From assembly GCF_008274805.1 (NCBI RefSeq), contig NZ_CP022579.1:2852001-2916000 (forward strand): a stretch of 64,000 nucleotides of DNA. Reading direction: 5' to 3'. The position numbers and the translations under genes are program-made. The notes beneath the pieces were generated by a model. The model ran no database searches. It saw nothing but the letters and a program-made list of their open reading frames with translations, and was not told the origin of the DNA. Of the stretch, positions 8,613 through 18,704 are shown piece by piece. Position 1 is the stretch's first letter. Every line of letters starts with the position of its first letter. The DNA is from Oryzomicrobium terrae. GTDB lineage: Bacteria > Pseudomonadota > Gammaproteobacteria > Burkholderiales > Rhodocyclaceae.

Positions 8613-9707
8613 TCAGTCCTGCAACTGCCAGGCCAGGGTTTCGCCGGCGCGCAACGGGGTGAGGGTTTCGCCCGGGGCATAAGCATAGGCGTCCGGCACG
8701 GTCCAGGGCTGCTTGACCAGGGTGACGGTGCCGGCGTTGCGCGGCAGGCCGTAGAAGTCGGCGCCGTGGAAGCTGGCGAAGCCTTCCAGCTTGTCCAGGG
8801 CCCCGGCGGCCTCGAAGGCTTCGGCGTACAGCTCCAGGGCGGCGTGGGCGGTGTAGCAGCCGGCGCAGCCGCAGGCCGCTTCCTTGGTGTGGCGGGCGTG
8901 GGGCGCCGAGTCGGTGCCGAGGAAGAACTTCGGGTTGCCGCTGGTTGCGGCCTCCACCAGGGCCAGCCGGTGGGTTTCGCGCTTTAACACCGGTAGGCAG
9001 TAATAGTGGGGGCGGATGCCGCCCTGGAAGATGGCGTTGCGGTTGTAGAGCAGGTGGTGGGCGGTGATGGTGGCACCCACGTTGGGGCCGGCGCGCTTGA
9101 CCAGCTCGGCCGCATCCTTGGTGGTGATGTGCTCGAACACCACCTTGAGGCCGGGGAACTTGGCGATGAGGGGCAGCATCACCCGCTCGATGAACACCGC
9201 TTCCCGGTCGAACAGGTCGATAGCCGGGTCGGTGACTTCGCCGTGCACCAGGAAGGGCAGGCCGCGCTTTTCCATTTCGGCGATGGCCGGGAAGGCCTTT
9301 TCCAGGGCGGTGACGCCGGCGTCGGAGTTGGTAGTGGCGCCGGCCGGGTAGAGCTTGACCGCCTTGACGAAGCCCGACTCGGCCGCCTTGACGATCTCGG
9401 AGGCCGGGGTGTTGTCGGTCAGGTACAGGGTCATCAGCGGCTCGAAGGCCGCGCCCGGGCCTTGCTGCGGCAGGGCTGCCAGGATGCGCTCCCGGTAGGC
9501 GGCAGCGGCCTCGACGGTGGTCACCGGCGGGCGCAGGTTGGGCATGATGATGGCCCGGCCGAACTGGCGGGCGGTGTGCGGCATCACCGCCGCCAGGGCG
9601 GCGCCGTCGCGCACGTGCAGGTGCCAGTCGTCGGGACGGGCGATGGTCAGGGAGGTCAAAGCGGAAGAAGGCTGGGGCTGGGTCACGGCAGGCTCGGCGC
9701 GGGGCAT
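8613..9707 (-). CDS. pyrC: Dihydroorotase (class II, E. coli PyrC type)
   Basis: 364-aa amidohydrolase that cyclises carbamoyl aspartate to dihydroorotate in de novo pyrimidine synthesis. The metal-binding DWHLHVRDG motif lies near residue 26, the carboxylated lysine is in [15 protein letters not shown], and the remaining ligands are in HGEVTD, FEHITT and [12 protein letters not shown]. The length matches class II enzymes apart from about 15 extra N-terminal residues, so an internal start is possible. Confidence 0.96.
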   Translation of the reverse strand: MPRAEPAVTQPQPSSALTSLTIARPDDWHLHVRDGAALAAVMPHTARQFGRAIIMPNLRPPVTTVEAAAAYRERILAALPQQGPGAAFEPLMTLYLTDNTPASEIVKAAESGFVKAVKLYPAGATTNSDAGVTALEKAFPAIAEMEKRGLPFLVHGEVTDPAIDLFDREAVFIERVMLPLIAKFPGLKVVFEHITTKDAAELVKRAGPNVGATITAHHLLYNRNAIFQGGIRPHYYCLPVLKRETHRLALVEAATSGNPKFFLGTDSAPHARHTKEAACGCAGCYTAHAALELYAEAFEAAGALDKLEGFASFHGADFYGLPRNAGTVTLVKQPWTVPDAYAYAPGETLTPLRAGETLAWQLQD

Positions 9708-9779
9708 CTGACAATAATGGCGCGATTTTACCGGGGAACCGTCCCGATACCGACGGATTCCACGCTTACGTCCCCACTA

Positions 9780-9891
9780 CATCGCCAAACCCCGCGCCAA
9801 TACTCGATCTCCACGGGGCACGCCTGAAAGTCCGCGCCCATGGCCGATCTCCAGGCATGCATCGCCAAGAACAAGGACTGGCGCGGGGTTT
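9780..9891. repeat. Intergenic repeat cluster: 13-bp inverted repeat plus 40-bp-period direct repeats
   Basis: AAACCCCGCGCCA at 9787-9799 is perfectly inverted as TGGCGCGGGGTTT at 9879-9891, 79 nt apart. A third, imperfect copy (GCCTGAAAGTCCGCGCC) lies around 9822-9839. CGATCTCCA occurs at 9805 and again at 9845, and GCGCC at 9795 and 9835, giving a 40-bp period. CATCGCCAA flanks the block at 9780 and 9860. The 317-nt gap between pyrC and rsmI (9708-10024) has no supported gene. Confidence 0.6.
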
Positions 9892-10024
9892 CAGGCATAC
9901 CCCCCTAAGCCCGCCCCCTCAGCCCCCCGTATCGGGGCAATTGGTGTGGCCGGGGCCAGGCGCGCTAACGCGCCCCAGCCCTCTGCCCAGGACGGGAGCG
10001 GGGACGGGCGGAATAACGCACAAC

Positions 10025-10882
10025 TCAGCCCGCGCCGTCCTTGAGTTCCAGGGCCCGGGCGTAAAGGGCGTTCTTCGGCGCTCCGGTGAGGGCGGCCGCC
10101 AGCTTGGCCACCTGTTTCACCGGCAGGCCTTCGCCCAGCAGCAGGGCGAGCACCCGCTCAGCCTCGGCGGGCAAGCCCTCCTCCACCGCCGGCGGCGGGC
10201 TGCCGACGATGACCACGAACTCCCCGCGCTGGTGGTTGGGATCGGCGGCCAGCCAGGCCGGACCGTCGGCCAGGGGGCCGACGTGGATCTGCTCGAAGGT
10301 CTTGGTCAGTTCCCGGGCGATCACCAGGGTGCGGCCGGGTTCCAAGGTGGCGGCCAGGTCCGCCACCATGTCCACGATGCGGTGCGGCGCCTCGTAAAAG
10401 ACCAGGGCGGCCGGCACCGGTTTGAGGGCTTCCAGCTCGCGGCGACGTTCGCCGCCCTTGGCCGGCAAGAAGCCGACAAACAGCCAGCGGGCATCCGTCA
10501 GACCGGCGGCGGACAGGGCGGTGACCGCCGCACTCGGACCGGGGATGGGGATCACCTTGAACCCCGCCGCCCGCACTGCCTCCACCACCTTGGCGCCAGG
10601 GTCGGACACCGCCGGGGTGCCGGCATCCGAAACCAGGGCCACCGCATCGCCGGCGGCGAGCTTGTCGATGATCTGCTCGGCGGCGTGGCGCTCGTTGTGC
10701 TCGTGGGCGGCCAGCAGGCGCGCCGAGATGGCGAAGTGGGTGAGCAGGCCCTGGGTGTGGCGGGTGTCCTCGGCGGCGATCCAAGCCGCTCCGCGCAACA
10801 CCTCCTGGGCGCGCGGGGAGAGATCAGCCAGGTTCCCCAAGGGGGTGGCCACCACATACAATACAGAAGATTCAATCGTCAT
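10025..10882 (-). CDS. rsmI: 16S rRNA (cytidine1402-2'-O)-methyltransferase RsmI
   Basis: 285-aa tetrapyrrole-methylase-fold enzyme that 2'-O-methylates C1402 of 16S rRNA using SAM. Signature segments are LYVVATPLGNLADLSPRA at the N-terminus, AEDTRHTQGLL, ALVSDAGTPAVSDPG and the PIPGPSAAVTALSAAGL loop. Divergent from yraN, an arrangement conserved in many proteobacteria (rsmI/yraN-diaA-dolP). It acts on the same base as RsmH encoded at 4974-5906. Confidence 0.97.
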   Translation of the reverse strand: MTIESSVLYVVATPLGNLADLSPRAQEVLRGAAWIAAEDTRHTQGLLTHFAISARLLAAHEHNERHAAEQIIDKLAAGDAVALVSDAGTPAVSDPGAKVVEAVRAAGFKVIPIPGPSAAVTALSAAGLTDARWLFVGFLPAKGGERRRELEALKPVPAALVFYEAPHRIVDMVADLAATLEPGRTLVIARELTKTFEQIHVGPLADGPAWLAADPNHQRGEFVVIVGSPPPAVEEGLPAEAERVLALLLGEGLPVKQVAKLAAALTGAPKNALYARALELKDGAG

Positions 10883-10964
10883 TTTTTACAGTCACTACCC
10901 AATCACTACCATAAGGCTGCGGCCGCGCCGGCAGTGCGGCCACACCCACCAGGGGAAGCCGCCA

Positions 10965-11339
10965 ATGGCGACGCACGATAGCACACCGACCAGCGCGGCA
11001 GCCCGAGGCGCCGCGGCCGAGCAGGCCGCCGCCGACTACCTGACCCGCCAGGGACTGACGCTGCTGGCGCGCAACTACCGGATCAAGGGCGGCGAGATCG
11101 ACCTGATCTGCCGGGAGCGCCGCACCCTGGTCTTCGTCGAGGTGCGCGCCCGCGCCAGCAACGCCTTCGGCGGCGCCGCGGCGAGCATCGACCCACGCAA
11201 GCAGGCGCGCCTGATCCTGGCGGCCCATCACTATTTGCAACGCCTGCCCCAGCCGGATACGCCCTGCCGCTTCGACTGCGTGCTGTTCGACGCCGGCCGG
11301 CTGACCTGGCTGAAGGACGCCTTCCGTGCCGGCGAGTGA
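10965..11339 (+). CDS. yraN: YraN family endonuclease-like protein (UPF0102)
   Basis: 124-aa cytosolic protein of the UPF0102 family with a restriction-endonuclease-like core. The family motif is clear: AEQAAADYLTRQGLTLLARNYR, GGEIDLICRERRTLVFVEVRAR (the D-E-x-K-like acidic core) and IDPRKQARLILAAHHYL. I chose the ATG at 10965, preceded by AGGGGA at good spacing; the frame is open further upstream but there it runs antisense through rsmI. The biochemical role is unsettled. Confidence 0.93.
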   Translation: MATHDSTPTSAAARGAAAEQAAADYLTRQGLTLLARNYRIKGGEIDLICRERRTLVFVEVRARASNAFGGAAASIDPRKQARLILAAHHYLQRLPQPDTPCRFDCVLFDAGRLTWLKDAFRAGE

Positions 11340-11760
11340 GCCCCCCGGCGCTGTACCACACCGCCGAGGTGACGCACGGGGCGGCCAAGCCAGGCTGGCC
11401 GGCGCCCTGCTCCTGGCCCTCTGCATCCTCCCGGGGCCGGCCGGCGCCCAGGCGGTACGCATCCTGGTCCAGGACTCGCCCCTGGCCGGCAGCCAGTATT
11501 ACGCCCTGGAACGACGCTACGGGGAGATGCGCGTCGGCGATGCCCTGACCCTGACCCGGGAACCGGACAATCCCCACGACCGCCACGCGGTGCGGGTAGA
11601 CTGGCGCGGCGACAAGCTCGGCTACCTGCCCCGGGCAGAAAATCGGGCCGTGGCCGCGGCCATGGACCAGGGGCTGGCGGTGGAGGGGCGAATCGCCGCC
11701 CTGGCGCCCCACCCCAACCCGTGGAAGCGGCTGCGCGTCGAAGTGTGGATCGGTCAGTAG
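11326..11760 (+). CDS. Exported HIRAN-domain protein
   Basis: 144-aa protein with a GTG start overlapping the yraN stop by 14 nt. Residues 1-22 are basic and are followed by a hydrophobic stretch (LAGALLLALCILPGPAGAQA), a likely signal peptide cleaved after AGA near residue 41. The mature part is one HIRAN domain: VQDSPLAGSQYY, then VGDALTLTREPDNPHDRHAVRV and GDKLGYLPRAENRAVAAAMDQG. HIRAN domains usually bind DNA ends or accompany nucleases and helicases, so a predicted periplasmic one is notable. Its role is unknown. Confidence 0.82.
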   Translation: MPASEPPGAVPHRRGDARGGQARLAGALLLALCILPGPAGAQAVRILVQDSPLAGSQYYALERRYGEMRVGDALTLTREPDNPHDRHAVRVDWRGDKLGYLPRAENRAVAAAMDQGLAVEGRIAALAPHPNPWKRLRVEVWIGQ

Positions 11761-11810
11761 CCCTGCCCCCGACACGGGGCGGCGGCGGGAGGCCCAAGGC
11801 TGCATGCTAA

Positions 11811-13120
<1,310 letters not shown>

Positions 13121-13135
13121 GCGGCGCCGTTCGAC

Positions 13136-13167
13136 AAAAAAGCCGGAGCATTTGCTCCGGCTTTTTT
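13136..13167. terminator. Bidirectional intrinsic terminator between dolP and mmsA
   Basis: GCCGGAGCA (13142-13150), a TT loop and TGCTCCGGC (13153-13161) form a 9-bp stem flanked by AAAAAA on the left and TTTTTT on the right. It can terminate dolP transcription on the plus strand and mmsA on the minus strand. Confidence 0.92.
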
Positions 13168-13187
13168 GCGCCTGCCGATCCTGCTGC

Positions 13188-14705
13188 TCAGCCGTTCACC
13201 GGCATGACGAACTCGGGCCCCTTGGCGGTGCTGTCGGGCCAGCGCTGCATGATGCTCTTGTAGCGGGTGTAGAAGCGCACGCCTTCCTCACCGTAGGCAT
13301 GGTAATCGCCGAACAGGCTCTGCTTCCAGCCGCCGAACGAATGCCAGGCCATGGGGACCGGAATCGGTACGTTGATGCCGACCATGCCCACTTCGATGCG
13401 CTGGGCGAATTCCTGGGCGGTGCGGCCGTCCCGGGTATAGCAGGCCACCCCGTTGGCAAACTGGTGGCCGTTGATCAGGGCCACTGCCTCGGCAAAGGTG
13501 GCGACCCGCACCACCCCCAGCACCGGACCGAAGATCTCGTCCCGGTAGATGCTCATTTCCGGCCCCACCCGGTCGAACAGGGTGGCACCGAGGAAGTAGC
13601 CCCCGGGCCGTTGCGGCACCGGATGGGGGCGCCCGTCGAGCACCAGCTCGGCCCCGGCGGCAATGCCCGCCTCGATATAGCCGAGGATGCGCTCCCGGTG
13701 GGCGGCGGAGACCACCGGCCCCATGTCCACGCCCGCTTCCAGGCCGTCGCCGATGGTCAGGCGGCGGGTGCGCTCCACCACCTTGGCAATAAGTGCGTCG
13801 GCGATGCCGCCCACCGCCACCGCCACGGACACCGCCATGCAGCGTTCCCCGGCCGAGCCGTAGGCCGCCCCCACCAGGGCGTCGGCGGCCTGGTCCAGGT
13901 CGGCGTCGGGCATCACCACCAGGTGGTTCTTGGCCCCGCCCAGGGCCTGCACGCGCTTGCCGTGGCGGGCACCGGTCTCATAGATGTAACGGGCGATCGG
14001 CGTCGAGCCGACAAAGGACACGGCCTGCACGTCGGGGTGGGCGAGCAATTCGTCCACCGCCGCCTTGTCGCCCTGCAGGACGTTGAACACACCGGCCGGC
14101 AGCCCGGCCTCGGCCCACAGGGCAGCGGTCATCAGGGAGGCGGACGGGTCCCGCTCCGAGGGCTTGAGCACGAAGGTGTTGCCGCAGGCGATGGCCACCG
14201 GCGCCATCCACATCGGCACCATGAAGGGAAAATTGAACGGCGTGATGCCGGCCACCACGCCCAGGGGCATGCGCTGGTTCCAATGGTCGATGCCGCCACC
14301 GATGGCCGGTGAATGCTGGCCCTTGAGGAGCTGAGGAATGCCGCAGGCAAACTCGATCACTTCCTGGCCGCGCTGCACCTCGCCCAGGGCGTCGGGCAGG
14401 GTCTTGCCATGCTCCCGGCTGATCCAGCGCGCCAGTTCCTCGGCGTGGCGCTCCACCAACTCCTTGAAGCGGAACAACACCCGGGCGCGCTTTTGCGGCG
14501 GGGTCTCGGCCCAGGCGGGGAAAGCCGCCTTTGCCGCCGCCACCGCGGCTGCCACATCGGCTCCTCCGGCCAGGGCCACCTGGCGAGTCACAACACCCCG
14601 GGCCGGATCGTACACATCGCCGCGCCGGGTACCCGTCCCTGGCGTATTGGCGCCGCCGATCCAGTGACCGAGCAGGGGCAGATCGGAAGTGGCTTGCTGC
14701 GTCAT
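13188..14705 (-). CDS. mmsA: Methylmalonate-semialdehyde dehydrogenase (CoA-acylating)
   Basis: 505-aa aldehyde dehydrogenase-superfamily enzyme that converts (methyl)malonate semialdehyde to propionyl-/acetyl-CoA in valine and inositol catabolism. Family marks are [19 protein letters not shown], the NAD-binding [21 protein letters not shown] and the catalytic Cys in [17 protein letters not shown] at 14705 is chosen because AGGAGA lies just upstream. No other valine-pathway gene is adjacent. Confidence 0.93.
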   Translation of the reverse strand: MTQQATSDLPLLGHWIGGANTPGTGTRRGDVYDPARGVVTRQVALAGGADVAAAVAAAKAAFPAWAETPPQKRARVLFRFKELVERHAEELARWISREHGKTLPDALGEVQRGQEVIEFACGIPQLLKGQHSPAIGGGIDHWNQRMPLGVVAGITPFNFPFMVPMWMAPVAIACGNTFVLKPSERDPSASLMTAALWAEAGLPAGVFNVLQGDKAAVDELLAHPDVQAVSFVGSTPIARYIYETGARHGKRVQALGGAKNHLVVMPDADLDQAADALVGAAYGSAGERCMAVSVAVAVGGIADALIAKVVERTRRLTIGDGLEAGVDMGPVVSAAHRERILGYIEAGIAAGAELVLDGRPHPVPQRPGGYFLGATLFDRVGPEMSIYRDEIFGPVLGVVRVATFAEAVALINGHQFANGVACYTRDGRTAQEFAQRIEVGMVGINVPIPVPMAWHSFGGWKQSLFGDYHAYGEEGVRFYTRYKSIMQRWPDSTAKGPEFVMPVNG

Positions 14706-14834
14706 CGAAGAATCTCCTGGTCGCACATCATGAAAATATTATGGTCAGGCAGAGGTCACACAGGCGTCGCTGCAAACGTTCATGCTGTACCCAACGACTG
14801 CATCCCCCACCAGAATACTGAACTGAACGAACCT

Positions 14835-14851
14835 GCCGGAAGTGTTCCGGC
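14835..14851. promoter_or_regulatory. 17-bp palindrome upstream of chrA (candidate operator)
   Basis: GCCGGAA-GTG-TTCCGGC is a perfect 7-bp inverted repeat with a 3-bp centre, centred 37 bp upstream of the chrA ATG in the mmsA-chrA intergenic region. Its position suits a repressor site, but I cannot name the regulator, and an RNA hairpin is also possible. Confidence 0.4.
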
Positions 14852-14879
14852 CGCTTCATCCTCCCTGGACAACTTGGTC

Positions 14880-16274
14880 ATGCCCAACTCTCCGGCGGTT
14901 CCCGCCCCCCCAGCGCCGCCACGCACCGTCAGCTTCGCCGAGGCCTTCCGCTTCTGGCTCAAACTCGGCTTCATCAGCTTCGGCGGCCCCGCCGGGCAAA
15001 TCGCGGTGATGCACCAGGAGCTGGTGGAGAAACGCCGCTGGATTTCCGAAGGGCGCTTTCTCCACGCCCTCAACTACTGCATGGTGCTGCCCGGCCCGGA
15101 GGCCCAGCAACTGGCCACCTACATCGGCTGGCTGATGCACCGCACCTGGGGCGGCATCGTCGCCGGCGCCCTGTTCGTATTGCCGTCGCTGCTGATCCTC
15201 ATCGGCCTGTCCTGGCTCTACGTCGCCCAAGGCCACACCCCCCTGGTCGCCGGCCTGTTCTACGGCATCAAGCCGGCGGTCACCGCCATCGTCCTGCAGG
15301 CCGCCCACCGCATCGGGGGACGGGCCCTCAAGCAGCCGTACCAGTGGGCCATCGCCGCAGCCGCCTTTGCCGCCATCTTCGCCTTCAACACGCCATTCCC
15401 GTTGATCGTCGCGGCGGCCGCCCTAACGGGCTACCTGGTGCAGCGCTTCACCACGCCCGCCCCGGCCACCGCCCCCGGTCATGCCACGACGACGGCCGCC
15501 TCCCCGCACCAGGCCTGCCTGATCGACGACGACACACCGCCCCCAGCCCACGCCCGCTTCCGCTGGTCCCGGTTGGCGGCAGTAGCAGGCATCGGCGCCC
15601 TGCTCTGGCTGGTGCCGATGGGCCTGCTGGCCGTCCTGGGCGGCTGGCGCGCCCCCCTGACCCAGATGGGCTGGTTCTTCACCAAGGCCGCCCTGCTCAC
15701 CTTCGGCGGCGCCTACGCGGTGCTGCCCTACGTGTTCCAGGGGGCGGTCACCCATTACGGCTGGTTGAGCCCCGGCCAGATGATCGACGGGCTGGCCCTG
15801 GGTGAAACCACCCCGGGCCCCCTGATCATGGTGGTGGCGTTCGTCGGCTTCGTCGGCGGCTATGGCCATGCCGACGCCACCCTGGCCATGGCCGGGGGCA
15901 GCCCCCTGCTCGCCGGCATGCTGGCCGCCACGGTGGTCACCTGGTTCACCTTCCTGCCTTCGTTCCTGTTCATCCTGGCCGGCGGCCCCCTGGTGGAATC
16001 GACCCACGGCAACCTCAGCTTCACCGCGCCCCTGTCGGCCATCACCGCCGCCGTGGTGGGGGTGATCGTCAACCTGGCCCTGTTCTTCGCCTACCACGTC
16101 TTCTGGCCCACCGGCTTCCCCCGGGGCTGGGCCAGCCTGGCCACGCCGGACTGGCCATCGCTTGCCATCGCAGGCTTGGCCGCCGTGGCCCTGTTCCGCT
16201 TCAAGATCGGCGTGGCTCAAGTGATCGGCGGCTGCGCCCTGCTTGGTCTGGCAATCCGAGCTTGGTTGAGCTGA
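14880..16274 (+). CDS. chrA: Chromate transporter ChrA, two-domain CHR family
   Basis: 464-aa inner-membrane protein with the duplicated CHR architecture: an N-terminal half starting FAEAFRFWLKLGFISFGGPAGQIAVMH and a C-terminal half starting GWFFTKAALLTFGGAYAVLPYV, each with about six membrane segments, joined by a hydrophilic linker (about residues 190-225). PGP motifs (LPGPEAQQLATYIGW, ETTPGPLIMVVAF) are present in both halves. The family exports chromate by anion antiport. The frame is open upstream, but ATG 14880 gives the family-like N-terminus. No chrB regulator is adjacent. Confidence 0.93.
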   Translation: MPNSPAVPAPPAPPRTVSFAEAFRFWLKLGFISFGGPAGQIAVMHQELVEKRRWISEGRFLHALNYCMVLPGPEAQQLATYIGWLMHRTWGGIVAGALFVLPSLLILIGLSWLYVAQGHTPLVAGLFYGIKPAVTAIVLQAAHRIGGRALKQPYQWAIAAAAFAAIFAFNTPFPLIVAAAALTGYLVQRFTTPAPATAPGHATTTAASPHQACLIDDDTPPPAHARFRWSRLAAVAGIGALLWLVPMGLLAVLGGWRAPLTQMGWFFTKAALLTFGGAYAVLPYVFQGAVTHYGWLSPGQMIDGLALGETTPGPLIMVVAFVGFVGGYGHADATLAMAGGSPLLAGMLAATVVTWFTFLPSFLFILAGGPLVESTHGNLSFTAPLSAITAAVVGVIVNLALFFAYHVFWPTGFPRGWASLATPDWPSLAIAGLAAVALFRFKIGVAQVIGGCALLGLAIRAWLS

Positions 16275-16284
16275 CGGCCCGGCC

Positions 16285-17214
16285 TTACGGCAGGCACAGG
16301 GTATCGGCCCAGCGCCCCAGGGCGCGCAGCGCCTCGTGGCCCGGCGTGCCGGGCACACCATTGAAGGGGCTGATAGTCAGGTAGCCCTGCTGCACCCAGA
16401 CGGCTTCCGCCGTGGTATCGCTGGCAGATGCCGGGGCGGCGTACTTGAAGCTCAGGCCGAAGCGTCCCCGGGCCGCCGGATTAAGATCGCCCAGGTCGTC
16501 GGTATAGGTCAGGGCGAAGGGCAGATAGGTCCCGACCTGGGTGTATTTGATGCCTTTCAGCCCGGCCAGGGGTGGCAGGTTGACATTGAGCCCGACGCCC
16601 TTGGGCAGCAGGGGCGCACCGGCGACCCGGGCGTTGTCCAGATCCCGCACCAGACGGGCAACGATTCGGGCGACGCCGGCGGCATCCCGCTCCTTTAGAT
16701 CGGCGCTTACCGCCAGGGCCGGCACGCCGCTATGCAGGGCGATCAGGGCGGCGTTGAAGGTGCCGGAAAAGTTGTTCACGTAGCCCAGGTTATTGCCCAC
16801 GTTGGGGCCGGAAATCACCAGATCGGCCCGCGGCAGCAGCTTTTCTAGGCCATACAGGGCCGCCATCACCGGGGTGCCGCTGATTTCCACCGTCACCTCC
16901 TGGCCGGCGCACGCCGGGCTCTGGCAGGTGCCGTCCTGGGTGGTCTTGACGTAGTAGCTGTCCGGATAGGCGGGATCGTCGTCGCGCCCCGGCACCACCT
17001 CCCGGCCGTACAGGAATGCCCCGGCCCGGCCGCTTTGATCGGCGTAGGGTGCGGCGATGCGCACGGTGTGGCCCTGGGCCTTGAGTTCCTGGTAGAGGGC
17101 GCGGATGTTGGGATGACGGTAGCCGTCGTCGTTGGTGAGCAGGATGTTGAGGGCCAGGGCCGGAGCGGAGAGGAGCAGGCCGGCGCAGGCGAGGATCAGG
17201 TGTCGGACGTTCAT
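16285..17214 (-). CDS. surE: Periplasmic SurE-family 5'/3'-nucleotidase
   Basis: 309-aa protein with a signal peptide (MNVRHLILACAGLLLSAPALA), unlike the cytosolic SurE next to pcm in E. coli. The SurE metal site is recognisable: LLTNDDG at the mature N-terminus, DQSGRAGA, and SGPNVGNNLGYVNNFSGTFNAA with the conserved Asn. SurE hydrolyses nucleoside monophosphates. It follows the phosphodiesterase gene by 46 nt on the same strand, so it could dephosphorylate nucleotides released by that enzyme. ATG 17214 is chosen for the signal peptide. Confidence 0.85.
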   Translation of the reverse strand: MNVRHLILACAGLLLSAPALALNILLTNDDGYRHPNIRALYQELKAQGHTVRIAAPYADQSGRAGAFLYGREVVPGRDDDPAYPDSYYVKTTQDGTCQSPACAGQEVTVEISGTPVMAALYGLEKLLPRADLVISGPNVGNNLGYVNNFSGTFNAALIALHSGVPALAVSADLKERDAAGVARIVARLVRDLDNARVAGAPLLPKGVGLNVNLPPLAGLKGIKYTQVGTYLPFALTYTDDLGDLNPAARGRFGLSFKYAAPASASDTTAEAVWVQQGYLTISPFNGVPGTPGHEALRALGRWADTLCLP

Positions 17215-17260
17215 GGGCGATAGCGTTGTGACAGGCGCCGGCCGGGCCAGCACCGGAATA

Positions 17261-18613
17261 TCAGGGGGACGGCACCAGGGCGCGGCATTGGGCCGAGCAT
17301 GGCGCGGCGAAGGGAATGCCGAGGAGGCGGGCGACCACCGGGGCGATGTCGGTCAAGGCCAGAGGGCCGGCCTGGCCGCCCCGGGCAAAGCCGGCACCGT
17401 AGCCGATGAAGCCGGTCTGCAGGCCCGACTGATCCGGGTGGTGACCATGGGCGCCGCCAGAGGCCTGGCCAAGGACACTCCCCGTGGCGTCGTTGCGGAA
17501 CAGCACGCCGGAGGTACCCGCCAGCGCCAGGACCGCCTCGGGATCGGCGCCTTCACGGCGCAGTTCCTCCACCTCGACGACGCTGAACAGGGCCTGCTGT
17601 TCGGTGGGCAGCGCTGCTAACAGGGCGCGTACCCGCGTCAGGGCCGCGTCGTCGCCAGGATCGCGCAGGCGCAGGAAGGCACTGCCGCCGGCGGCATGGA
17701 AGCTGGCGCGCCAGTTGCCGTCGCCGGGGGCATCGGGCAGCAGTCCGGCCTTGCGCAGCCAGACGTTGGGCGAGAGGGAGGTGTGCACAGCGGCAAAGCC
17801 ATGATCACCGGTCACGATCACCGCCGTGTCGGCAGCCAGCCCGGCCTGTTTCAAGGCGTCGAGGATGTTGCCAACGGCCTTGTCCACCGTCGCCAGGGCT
17901 TTGTTCACCCGGGCACCGCTGCGCCCGACGGCATGCTGGGCGGAGTCGGCAGCTACCAGGTGGATCGCAGCCAGGCTGGGCCGGTAGGTGCGCAGCAGGT
18001 AGGCCAGGATGCGGCTGTTGTTCTCGTCCATGGCCAGGCCCCGGTAATCCAGGTCCAGGGCGCGCAGCTTGCCGGTTGCGTTGCGCTCGACCTCGTCGAA
18101 CAGCCCCGGTGGCGTGGCGTGCTCGCGGATCGGGCCGGTGCGGTCGTAGGGATCCGTGTAAGACCAGATTTCCGGCAGGTTGTAGTCGATCGGCGCACCC
18201 TTGCTGATCGGCCAGGAGACGGCCGCCGAGGTCAGCCCGGCCTGGCGCAGCGCCTGCCACAGGGTGGGCGCCTGCACGTCGGCGGCATCGACGTACCAGA
18301 GGCCGTTCCCCTGAGGGGAAAAGCGGGTGTTGTAGCGAATGCCATGGCCGGCCGGCGCAACACCGGTAACCAGGGTGGTGTGGGAAGGATAGGTCAGGGT
18401 GGGAAAGATGCCGCGCACGCCATCCGAACTGCTGCCCTCCCGGGCCAGCTCCTGCAGATTGGGGGTCGGCCAGTCGGTCTGGCGGTAGAACTCGGGGCGC
18501 AGGCCGTCGATGCTGATCAGCACCACGTGCTTTGCCGGCGCGGCAAGCGCCGCGGCGCAGGCCAGCAACAGCGAGGCGGCCAATCCGCGGCGCAGAATCG
18601 TTGTGACGTTCAT
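17261..18613 (-). CDS. Periplasmic nucleotide pyrophosphatase/phosphodiesterase (NPP family)
   Basis: 450-aa alkaline phosphatase-superfamily enzyme with a signal peptide cleaved after about AALAAPA (residue 26). Metal ligand Asp36 lies in VVLISIDGLRPEFY, the nucleophilic Thr is about 74 in FPTLTYPSHTTLVTG, and further ligands are in AADSAQHAVG, VTGDHGFAAVH and HGHHPDQSG. NPP enzymes cleave nucleotide pyrophosphates and phosphodiesters. It lies between the TonB-dependent receptor and surE on one strand, which suggests a scavenging unit. The substrate is not known. Confidence 0.88.
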   Translation of the reverse strand: MNVTTILRRGLAASLLLACAAALAAPAKHVVLISIDGLRPEFYRQTDWPTPNLQELAREGSSSDGVRGIFPTLTYPSHTTLVTGVAPAGHGIRYNTRFSPQGNGLWYVDAADVQAPTLWQALRQAGLTSAAVSWPISKGAPIDYNLPEIWSYTDPYDRTGPIREHATPPGLFDEVERNATGKLRALDLDYRGLAMDENNSRILAYLLRTYRPSLAAIHLVAADSAQHAVGRSGARVNKALATVDKAVGNILDALKQAGLAADTAVIVTGDHGFAAVHTSLSPNVWLRKAGLLPDAPGDGNWRASFHAAGGSAFLRLRDPGDDAALTRVRALLAALPTEQQALFSVVEVEELRREGADPEAVLALAGTSGVLFRNDATGSVLGQASGGAHGHHPDQSGLQTGFIGYGAGFARGGQAGPLALTDIAPVVARLLGIPFAAPCSAQCRALVPSP

Positions 18614-18646
18614 GAAGCGTTTCTCGAACCAGAGTGGCGGGGGTTG

Positions 18647-18697
18647 CCGCCCCGCCCCAGCGCCCCACTCGGGGCAGGCGCGAAGGGGGCGGGGCGG
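18647..18697. repeat. GC-rich inverted repeat between the TonB receptor and NPP genes
   Basis: CCGCCCCGCCCC (18647-18658) pairs with GGGGCGGGGCGG (18686-18697) around a 27-nt loop that itself contains CGCCCC/GGGGC. There is no T tract, so it is more likely an mRNA-stabilising or attenuating hairpin within a polycistronic message than a terminator. Confidence 0.6.
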
Positions 18698-18704
18698 ACT
18701 GCCG

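Noticed and set aside
14313-14879. N-terminal extension of chrA by about 190 codons
   Set aside because: The extension runs antisense through mmsA and has no similarity to CHR proteins; ATG 14880 gives a normal N-terminus.
18647-18697. Terminator separating the TonB receptor from the phosphodiesterase gene
   Set aside because: The stem is strong but lacks a T run on the transcribed strand, so I list it as an inverted repeat and keep the genes as a possible operon.
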